Shown: piece after piece, positions 23,052-30,323 of the stretch | Layout: the number at the start of each line of letters is the position of its first letter | How positions within the stretch are numbered: the stretch's first letter is position 1 | DNA from: JBDHAC01 sp039588215 | GTDB taxonomy: Bacteria; Gemmatimonadota; Gemmatimonadetes; Palauibacterales; Palauibacteraceae | Direction of reading: 5' to 3' | DNA: 53,253 nucleotides | NCBI GenBank assembly: GCA_039588215.1 | Contig: JBDHAD010000014.1 | Span: forward strand, 1-53,253 | Position numbers and translations under genes: made by a program | Notes under the pieces: model-generated | Database searches by the model: none | The model's input: only the letters and a program-made list of their open reading frames with translations | Told to the model about the DNA's origin: nothing

Positions 23052-25535
23052 CTACGGTACGAGCTCCGGTTCTTTCTTGCGCAGGATGAACAACCCCTCG
23101 CGCATGCTCGTTACGAGAATCACGCCGCTGTCGAAGAACGGATAGTTGCTCCAGGAGCCGGAGAAGCCGGGCGTGTCCTCCCCCCACGGCACCGTATCGA
23201 AGTACGCCACCTCGACCGGGTTCTCGGGGTCCGCCACGTCGATGATCCGAAGTCCACCCACATAGTTGGACTGGTACATATAGCGGCCCCGCACGTACAG
23301 ATTGTGATCCGACGCCGCTGTCGTGCCCATGAACTCCTTGACGAGGACGGGATCGTCCAGGTCCTCGATATCCCACACGAGCGTGCGCGTTCTGTCGGTC
23401 GAGCCCGCGATCTCATCCAGCTCGTCGTCGAGGAAGAAATACCTCTGGTCGGACGAAATCCAGCCCTGGTGCGCGTACCCCACGTTCGGATAGGAGGCGC
23501 TCGCCACCGCGACGGGGTTGTCTTTGTCGGTCACGTCCGCGATTCCGAGCGCCGTCTCGCTCGCGTTGAAGCAGATCTCCTTACCGCGGTGCTCCTCATC
23601 AGGGCCCTGATAAACCACGCACTGGGCGTCGTGCGTGTACCCGGTGCTCGCGTTGCCCGTGGCGGGATCGCCGAAGCAACCCGCGAAGGTGGGATTCGTC
23701 GGGTCGCGCACGTCGATCATGTGCAGAGCCCCGCCACAGGTCTCGCCACCCATGCTGTTGCCCACCGTGTACGCGAACCCGGTCTCCTCGTTGATCACGA
23801 TGTTGTGGGCGCTGAAGATCCCATCGTAGTGCGCCGTTTCCTCAAAGATCACCGGCGCGCCGGTCACATCACGCAGCAGCGTGAGATCGAAGACTTGCAC
23901 GCCGTGCGGTCCGGACCCGTCGGACACGACGAAGACGTGGTCGCCGTACGTCTTGAAGTCGCGCCACAGGCTGGGCTGGGCGCCTTCATGCAGTGGGAGC
24001 TCGCCCAGGTAGACGGGGTTCTCGGGATCGCTCACGTCAACGAAAGCGGTCGCGTCGAAGCGTCCGACGATCGCGTACTCGCGGCCGGTCTGCGAATCGG
24101 TCCAGCCCCACAGGTCGTTCACCTGCACCCCACGCTCCCCACCGAGCGACTCGACCGGAAGGAAGGAGACGAGGTCCACGTCAGCGCACGTGAACCCTTG
24201 GACCTCGCCGCTCTCGCACTCGAGCTCGCCGCCCACGATCGGCGCGAGACCACCGGCCGCGTCCACGATCGACCCCCGCTCCGTCCACTCACCCGTGGAC
24301 GCATCGCGCGCGTACACGTAGCCGATGCCGGCGAAGAACTCAGCTCCGGGCGCGCCGACTACGATCACATCCTCGGTCGCCGTGGTCGAGGCTCCGTAGA
24401 ATCCGAACATGCCCCGGGTTTGGGTCGATAGCGTCTGCGAGGGGTCCCAGCCTCCGTCTTCGCCGCGCCGCATGATGTAAGCGGCACCGTTTAGGCCCTC
24501 GGCTCCGGGCGCGCCGACTACGAGGTCGGATCCGGCCATGGAGAGTGAGTATCCGAACAGCGTCTGAGGTGCTTCACCCGGAGGCCCGGCACGCCCCACG
24601 CGCTGCCAGCCGCCCGCCGCGTCCGGCTCGTACGCGAACAGGGAGCCGGTCGCTCGATCGACGAGCGGGGAAGTGACCATCGCGCCATCGCCTTCGAGGA
24701 GCACCGCGTATCCGAACGCGAGCACTCCGCTCTCTGGTGCGAGCCGCGCCCGCTCCTCCCAGCTACCCGCCCCGCTTCGAGCGAACACATACGCAGCGCC
24801 CGGCTGATAGGCCGGAGGCGCCCCGACCATGGCGAGTCCAAACGGCCCCGGTGCGCCCACCAGGGCGCGATCCCCCTCAAAGCTGATAGAGGCTCCAAAG
24901 CGGCCGCCTGCGTCGCCGCTACCGGGGCGAAGCTCAGCGGCAAGCCCCCAGTCTTGAGCGGCCTTGCGCTCGAACTCGTACGCGGCGCCATGTCCATCGC
25001 GACCGGGTGCGCCGATCAGTGCCAGCGCCCCCTGTAGCTCGATCGATTCGCCGAACGCGTCTCCGGGCGCCGGGCGTGAGAGCGTCAAAGTCGCCCCCAG
25101 CGCCCAGTCTTCGCCGGCACGCTCGAACACATATACGGCGCCCCGTCCCTCGTTTCGTTGTGGCGCCCCGACAAGCATGACGTCGCCATCCACCGCGATG
25201 GCCAACCCGAAGCCGTCCCCGACCTCCACGTCGGGCGCGGTGATGAGCGCGCGCTCGACCCAGCCATCGGCTCCAGACCGGAACACGTGCACGCCGCCGA
25301 CCCTTGCGGCCGGCGCCGGAAACACAGGGAACTCATCCGGCCTCCCGACGAAGATCTCATCACCGGAGACGACCACCGCCGCCCCGAAGCCGGTGCGTGC
25401 TGAGCCACCGAACGAGAGCTCTCCGCTGTCCTCAGCCGGACGGTGTGTCTGTGCGGCAAGCGGGGGGCTGGTCAGGGAAAGCACCGCCAGGAGTGCGGAA
25501 CCAGAAAGGATATGACAGGTCAAGTGGAAGCGCAT
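23052..25535 (-). CDS. Large secreted FG-GAP plus LVIVD (choice-of-anchor B) protein
   Basis: An 827-residue exported protein. After the signal peptide (ends LAAQT) residues about 40-420 contain tandem FG-GAP-like beta-propeller repeats, with recurring GFGAAVVVSGDEIFVGRP, GFGLAIAVDGDVMLVGAP and FGYSLSMAGSDLVVGAPG. Residues about 450-820 carry LVIVD repeats of the choice-of-anchor B type: ATAFVDVSDPENPVYLGEL, HMIDVRDPTNPTFAGCF and LRIIDVADPENPVEVAYF. It therefore holds two propellers in one chain. The C-terminus has no clear anchor domain. Likely a cell-surface or extracellular protein for ligand binding or adhesion; the precise function is unknown. Confidence 0.85.
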   Translation of the reverse strand: MRFHLTCHILSGSALLAVLSLTSPPLAAQTHRPAEDSGELSFGGSARTGFGAAVVVSGDEIFVGRPDEFPVFPAPAARVGGVHVFRSGADGWVERALITAPDVEVGDGFGLAIAVDGDVMLVGAPQRNEGRGAVYVFERAGEDWALGATLTLSRPAPGDAFGESIELQGALALIGAPGRDGHGAAYEFERKAAQDWGLAAELRPGSGDAGGRFGASISFEGDRALVGAPGPFGLAMVGAPPAYQPGAAYVFARSGAGSWEERARLAPESGVLAFGYAVLLEGDGAMVTSPLVDRATGSLFAYEPDAAGGWQRVGRAGPPGEAPQTLFGYSLSMAGSDLVVGAPGAEGLNGAAYIMRRGEDGGWDPSQTLSTQTRGMFGFYGASTTATEDVIVVGAPGAEFFAGIGYVYARDASTGEWTERGSIVDAAGGLAPIVGGELECESGEVQGFTCADVDLVSFLPVESLGGERGVQVNDLWGWTDSQTGREYAIVGRFDATAFVDVSDPENPVYLGELPLHEGAQPSLWRDFKTYGDHVFVVSDGSGPHGVQVFDLTLLRDVTGAPVIFEETAHYDGIFSAHNIVINEETGFAYTVGNSMGGETCGGALHMIDVRDPTNPTFAGCFGDPATGNASTGYTHDAQCVVYQGPDEEHRGKEICFNASETALGIADVTDKDNPVAVASASYPNVGYAHQGWISSDQRYFFLDDELDEIAGSTDRTRTLVWDIEDLDDPVLVKEFMGTTAASDHNLYVRGRYMYQSNYVGGLRIIDVADPENPVEVAYFDTVPWGEDTPGFSGSWSNYPFFDSGVILVTSMREGLFILRKKEPELVP

Positions 25536-25798
25536 TGCTCTCTCTTCTCCTCAGCATCGATGTACGGTCAGCAAGTGACCACTCGTGTACGCCCGCAGGG
25601 CGGGATCGTACGAACCGTGTGCTGCACAGCTAAGAGACCGTGCGCCGTGACGAGCGCGACCGGATGCCGTTCCTCTAACCGGCGGGGGCCGATTGGGTCC
25701 GTACGGCGGGATCCGGCCCAACGCTTCCCACGGCACCGAGTACGACCCCAATATGTGCTGTCTCGTATCGTCAACGTCTCGTGTTCTGAACGGTCCGA

Positions 25799-27916
25799 AT
25801 GCCTAATCATCCCGAGAGTTCCGCCCGTAGCGAGCTTGCGCGCCGGCAGGCGGCGCTCCTCCGTCTGTCCACCGAGATCGCGAGTGCACAGGACGAAGCC
25901 GCCGTCTATCGGTCGATGGTCAACGGTCTCCGGGATGAAGCGCTGGGCTACAGCTTCCTCGGAGCGTTTCTTCTCGATGAGGAGACCGGGGATCGTGTGC
26001 TCCAGGCGAGCGTAGGCTGGGCGGACGTCCCGGAGAAGCTTCGGGTGCATCACGGAGAAGGACTCAGCGAGCGGGCCCTGGAAGACGGAAAGCTCCACTA
26101 CACGCCCGACGTTCGACGTGAGTCGAGGTACCTCCCCAGCCTGGCGAGTGGATCCGAGCTCGATGTGCCGTTGCGCGTGGACGGGGTGACGATCGGCGTC
26201 CTGGTCGTAGAGAGCAGCGAGCCCGATGCGTTCGGCGACGAGGATTTCGAGATTCTGACCGCTGCCGCCAATCAGGCGAGCATCGCGATCGGCCGCGCCC
26301 GGCTACTGGCGGCGGAGCGACGACGTGGGGACGAGCACAAGGCGTTGCTCGATACCATGGCCGATCTGTCGTCCGACCTCGAGCTGCCCAGGGTGCTGCA
26401 GGCCGTCCTGGCCCGGGCCGTCACGCTCCTCGGCGTCACAGGAGGTGAGGTGGCGATCTGGGACGAGGATGCCGAGGAGCTGGTCGTTGTCGCGAGTGAA
26501 AACATCGGGAAGGACTCGACGGGTACAAGGCTCGGGCTCGGTGAGGGTGCCATGGGTGCCGTCGGCGAGACGCGCGAGCCCTTGATCATCCCGTCATACC
26601 ACGAGTGGTTGGGGCAATCCGTGCAGTACGCGGACGTGACGGTACACTCCGTGATGGCGGCGCCCTTACTGATCGGTCGGCGGCTCGTGGGTGCGATCGC
26701 GACGGTGCACTCCGACCCGGAGCGCATCTTCGACGAGGAAGACCTGCGCTTGTTGAACCTCTTCGCCCCGCAGGCGGCGATCGCGATCGAGAACGCTCGC
26801 CTTTATACGGCGGCGCAACAGCAGAAGCAGTATTTCGAAACGTTGGTGCAGAACAGCCCCGTAGCCATCGTCACGCTGGATCGGCACCACGGCGTCGTTT
26901 CCTGCAACCCGGCCTTCGAGACTCTGTTCGGTTACCAGCAGGCCGAGGCAGTCGGGCGGCAATTGGACACCCTGATTACGACCGAGGCCACTCGCTCGGA
27001 AGCGATCCAGTATACGGAGGAGGCGCTCGACCGGCCCGTACACGGCTTCGGTCGCCGTCACCGGAAGGATGGGTCACCGGTCGATGTCGAGATCCTTGCC
27101 GTTCCCGTCATCCTCGAAGGCGAGCCGATGGCCTTGATGGGGCTATACCATGACGTCACCGAGCTACTCGAGGCCCGGCGCGACGCCGAGGCGGCGAACG
27201 TCGCCAAGAGCCAGTTTCTCGCGAGCATGAGCCATGAGCTACGAACCCCGCTCAACGCGATCATCGGGTACAGCGAGATGCTTCAGGAAGACGTCGAGGA
27301 GCTCGGTCACGGCGAGCTGGGGGCGGATCTGGAAAAAGTCCAGACTGCCGGCCGTCACCTTCTGTCGCTCATCAACGATGTCTTGGATCTGTCCAAAATC
27401 GAAGCCGGGAAGATGGAGTTCTACCTCGAGCCCTTCGACATCAACGAGATGATCGCAGATGTGATCACGACCGCCACCCCACTCGTGGGGAAGAACTCGA
27501 ACGAGTTCGAGCTCCGCATACCTGATGACCTCGGCCCGATGCGCTCGGATCTCACGAAGGTGCGTCAGATGTTGCTGAACCTGCTCTCAAACGCGGGCAA
27601 GTTCACGGAAGAGGGTACGATCACGCTGGCAGTCGAGCGCGATGGATCGGAAGAGGACGCTGCCGTGACGTTCCGCGTGACCGATACGGGGATCGGGATG
27701 ACGCCCGAACAGATGGAAAGGTTGTTCGAGGCGTTCGCGCAGGCTGAAGCGGCGACGACCAGCAAATATGGAGGTACCGGCCTCGGCCTCGCGATCACCA
27801 GGAAGTTCTGCCGCATGATGGGCGGGGACGTCCATGCGGAGAGCACAGCGGGTGAAGGGTCGGTGTTCACGATCGCACTCCCGGTGCACGTGGAGCAGCC
27901 AGCCGTGACCGAGTAA
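25799..27916 (+). CDS. Soluble sensor histidine kinase (GAF-GAF-PAS-HisKA-HATPase)
   Basis: A 705-residue cytoplasmic kinase without a transmembrane segment. Domain order: GAF about residues 10-165, second GAF about 185-335, PAS about 340-460 (around PVAIVTLDRHHGVVSCNPAFE), HisKA with H-box FLASMSHELRTPLNAI and phosphoacceptor His479, then a complete HATPase_c: N-box LLNLLSNAGKF near 590, DTGIGM near 629, and GGTGLGLAI near 658. All catalytic boxes are present. GAF and PAS may bind cyclic nucleotides, small molecules, haem or flavin; no ligand can be read. It is the first gene of a three-gene operon; the response regulator gene follows after 53 bases. A 263-bp gap upstream holds the promoter region. 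Confidence 0.95.
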   Translation: MPNHPESSARSELARRQAALLRLSTEIASAQDEAAVYRSMVNGLRDEALGYSFLGAFLLDEETGDRVLQASVGWADVPEKLRVHHGEGLSERALEDGKLHYTPDVRRESRYLPSLASGSELDVPLRVDGVTIGVLVVESSEPDAFGDEDFEILTAAANQASIAIGRARLLAAERRRGDEHKALLDTMADLSSDLELPRVLQAVLARAVTLLGVTGGEVAIWDEDAEELVVVASENIGKDSTGTRLGLGEGAMGAVGETREPLIIPSYHEWLGQSVQYADVTVHSVMAAPLLIGRRLVGAIATVHSDPERIFDEEDLRLLNLFAPQAAIAIENARLYTAAQQQKQYFETLVQNSPVAIVTLDRHHGVVSCNPAFETLFGYQQAEAVGRQLDTLITTEATRSEAIQYTEEALDRPVHGFGRRHRKDGSPVDVEILAVPVILEGEPMALMGLYHDVTELLEARRDAEAANVAKSQFLASMSHELRTPLNAIIGYSEMLQEDVEELGHGELGADLEKVQTAGRHLLSLINDVLDLSKIEAGKMEFYLEPFDINEMIADVITTATPLVGKNSNEFELRIPDDLGPMRSDLTKVRQMLLNLLSNAGKFTEEGTITLAVERDGSEEDAAVTFRVTDTGIGMTPEQMERLFEAFAQAEAATTSKYGGTGLGLAITRKFCRMMGGDVHAESTAGEGSVFTIALPVHVEQPAVTE

Positions 27917-27969
27917 GTCCCCGAGCCGACGGGGAACCGATCCGGGACGCGGACGCCAGATGGACACGC

Positions 27970-28356
27970 ATGATGGAGCCGGAGATGCCGACTATCCTCC
28001 TGGTAGAAGACAACGAGATGAATCGGGACATGCTGTCGAGACGGCTGAAACGGCGGGGGTTCGATGTAGAGATGGCGGTGGACGGCCGCGAAGGCGTAGA
28101 GATGGCCCAGGCCGGCGAATACGATCTGATCTTGATGGACATGAGCCTGCCCGAGATCGATGGTTGGGAAGCCACCCGCCGGCTGCGCGCCTCGCCGCAC
28201 ACCGAGAAGATCCCGATCATCGCGCTGACCGCACACGCCATGGCCGGGGACCGGGAGAAAGCGCTGGAGGCGGGGTGCGACGAGTATGACACGAAGCCGA
28301 TCGAGCTCGAGAGACTGCTCGCAAAGATCGACGCACTGCTGAACGCCGACGCATGA
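27970..28356 (+). CDS. Single-domain response regulator (CheY-like)
   Basis: A stand-alone receiver of 128 residues. The phosphoacceptor is Asp57 in YDLILMDMSLPEIDGW; the acidic pocket is VEDNE near residue 13, Thr in IALTAHAM and Lys in DTKPIELE (about residue 108) complete the active site. There is no output domain, so it is either a phosphate shuttle or acts by protein contact. It lies 53 bases after the histidine kinase and overlaps the start of the next gene by four bases (ATGA), so all three are translated together. The likely path is kinase to this receiver and on to the HisKA of the next protein, or competition with its REC domain. Confidence 0.95.
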   Translation: MMEPEMPTILLVEDNEMNRDMLSRRLKRRGFDVEMAVDGREGVEMAQAGEYDLILMDMSLPEIDGWEATRRLRASPHTEKIPIIALTAHAMAGDREKALEAGCDEYDTKPIELERLLAKIDALLNADA

Positions 28357-30290
28357 GCGGAGCACCGGTCCCCGACGCGCCACTCACGTCCGATGCGGCG
28401 AAGCAGCTCCGTCACGAACTGCGAACACCCGTGAACCACATCGTCGGGTACGCCGAGATGCTGCTTGAGGACGCAGCGGATCCCACACTGGCCGATCGCC
28501 GGGCCGCGCTCGAACAGACCATCGAAGCGGCGAGGGACGTGCTGACCTTGATCAACGCGACCCTCCCGTCCACCCGCACGGAGATACCGGTCTCCGATGT
28601 CGTCTCACTCTACACATCACTGCGTGGACCTCAGGAACGGATCGTTAGAGCGGTCGGGGGCCTGACGCCCGCCCCCGGGGTGTCCGTAGATCCCGAGTTC
28701 GAGGCGGACCTCGGTCGAATCCTCCAGGCGGCTAAGCGTCTCGTACCGGATGTGGCTGAAGGCGAGGGTGCGGGAGCGCGTGAAACAGGAGCGTCTTGGG
28801 GTGGTGCTATGGCCGTGTCCAAGCCGAGCGCTCATCTGCTCGTCGTCGACGATGATCCCGACAATCGTGAGGTACTCCGACGGCGGCTCGAGCGCGAAGG
28901 CTACCGGGCCGAGTGCGCCGAAGACGGGGAGCGCGCGCTCGAAATGATCGGCCGGCAGGAGTTCGATCTCGTCTTGCTGGATGTCATGATGCCCGGAAAG
29001 GACGGGTACGAGGTGCTCGAAGAGCTCAAGGGATCCTCCGAGACGCGAGATATTCCCGTCATCATGATCTCGGCTCTGGACGATATGCGAAGTGTAGTGC
29101 GGTGCGTTGAAGGCGGTGCGGAGGACTATTTGCCGAAGCCGTTCGATCCCGTTCTGCTCCGCGCCCGAATAAATGCGTCACTCGACAAGAAGCACCGCCG
29201 CGATCAGGAGATGGATTACCTGAAACAAGTCGAGCTCGTGGCTGAGGCGGCAGCGGCAGTGGAGTCGGGCGAATACAAGTCAGGCGCGCTCTCCGCAGTG
29301 GGACGTCGGGCCGATGAGCTTGGCCGCCTCGCACGCGTGTTCGACGGGATGGCGGAGCAAGTGCGAAGTCGCGAGGGGCGCCTCCGGGATCAGGTGCGAG
29401 AGCTGCGCGAAGAGATCGACGCCGCCCGATCCGAATCCCCACGTGATCAAGCCATGGGCGGCGAGGTCACCCTTGCCGTGGGGGAGAGATTCGGCGATCG
29501 CTTCGAGATCCTGGAAGCCGTCGGCCAGGGAGCCATGGGAACCGTCTATCGAGCGCGGGACCTGGAGCTGGAGGAGCCGGTGGCGATAAAGACGCTCCGG
29601 TCGGAGTTCGTCTCCAACCCGGAATCAGTCGAGCGCTTCAAGACGGAGATCAGGCTGGCGCGCCGGATCTCGCACCCCAACGTGGTGCGAACGCACGACT
29701 TCGGCGAGTCATCAGGTGTCTACTACCTCACAATGGAGTACGTGGAGGGACTGACGCTACACGAGCTTATCGAGACGCGAGGGAAGTTGGGTGTCGCCGC
29801 GGTTTTGGCGATCGGCACTCAGCTGGCGGATTCGCTGGCCGTCGCGCATGAGCAAGGTGTCGTCCACCGTGATGTAAAGCCCGGCAACCTGCTACTCGAT
29901 GCCGATGGGGTGTTGAAGGTGATGGACTTCGGCGTGGCGAGGCTCGCCGAAGCAACCACGAAGCTGACACAAGCAGGCTCGATCGTCGGCACCCCCGCCT
30001 ACATGTCACCCGAACAGCTGCTCGGGGAAGCGGCGGATGCGAGGAGCGACCTTTATTCGGTGGGAGTGGTGCTGTACGAATGTCTCACCGGGCAGCTACC
30101 CCTGGATGCCGCCTCCACCATCGCCCTCATCGCACAGGTGCTCAACGTCGAACCGCGGCCAGTCGTCGAGCTGAACGACGATGTCCCCGAGGCCCTTTCC
30201 GCCCTCGTAGCTCGTCTGCTCGCGAAAGAGGCGGATTCACGGGTCCAGACTGCCACCGCGCTCGCCGAGGAGCTCGGCCGTCTCACTTGA
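28353..30290 (+). CDS. Hybrid HisKA-REC-HAMP-like-Ser/Thr kinase
   Basis: A 645-residue cytoplasmic protein with an unusual domain order. Residues 14-75 form a HisKA-type helical hairpin with a full H-box (LRHELRTPVNHIVGY, His21) but no ATPase domain follows. Residues about 160-280 are a receiver with phosphoacceptor Asp210 (VLLDVMMPGKDGY) and Lys in LPKPFDP. Residues about 285-350 are a charged signalling helix with a HAMP-like ADELGRLARVFDGMAEQV. Residues about 380-640 are a Hanks-type kinase: Gly loop GQGAMGTVYRA (390-400), Lys413, HRDVKPGN with Asp507, DFG Asp525, and activation segment GTPAYMSPEQ. All kinase residues look intact. There is no transmembrane or PASTA domain. Context implies that phosphorelay input switches a Ser/Thr kinase. 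Confidence 0.93.
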   Translation: MSGAPVPDAPLTSDAAKQLRHELRTPVNHIVGYAEMLLEDAADPTLADRRAALEQTIEAARDVLTLINATLPSTRTEIPVSDVVSLYTSLRGPQERIVRAVGGLTPAPGVSVDPEFEADLGRILQAAKRLVPDVAEGEGAGARETGASWGGAMAVSKPSAHLLVVDDDPDNREVLRRRLEREGYRAECAEDGERALEMIGRQEFDLVLLDVMMPGKDGYEVLEELKGSSETRDIPVIMISALDDMRSVVRCVEGGAEDYLPKPFDPVLLRARINASLDKKHRRDQEMDYLKQVELVAEAAAAVESGEYKSGALSAVGRRADELGRLARVFDGMAEQVRSREGRLRDQVRELREEIDAARSESPRDQAMGGEVTLAVGERFGDRFEILEAVGQGAMGTVYRARDLELEEPVAIKTLRSEFVSNPESVERFKTEIRLARRISHPNVVRTHDFGESSGVYYLTMEYVEGLTLHELIETRGKLGVAAVLAIGTQLADSLAVAHEQGVVHRDVKPGNLLLDADGVLKVMDFGVARLAEATTKLTQAGSIVGTPAYMSPEQLLGEAADARSDLYSVGVVLYECLTGQLPLDAASTIALIAQVLNVEPRPVVELNDDVPEALSALVARLLAKEADSRVQTATALAEELGRLT

Positions 30291-30295
30291 TCGGA

Positions 30296-30320
30296 GAGCC
30301 CAGCCCGTGTCCGAGGGCTC
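30296..30320. terminator. Weak hairpin between convergent genes
   Basis: GAGCCC at 30296-30301 pairs with GGGCTC at 30315-30320 in the 33-bp gap between the Ser/Thr kinase gene and the convergent receptor gene. There is no T tract. Confidence 0.3.
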
Positions 30321-30323
30321 GGC

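Noticed and set aside
23022..24431. 469-codon frame opposite the FG-GAP/LVIVD gene
   Set aside because: The minus-strand protein has a signal peptide and repeat motifs; the plus-strand frame has none.
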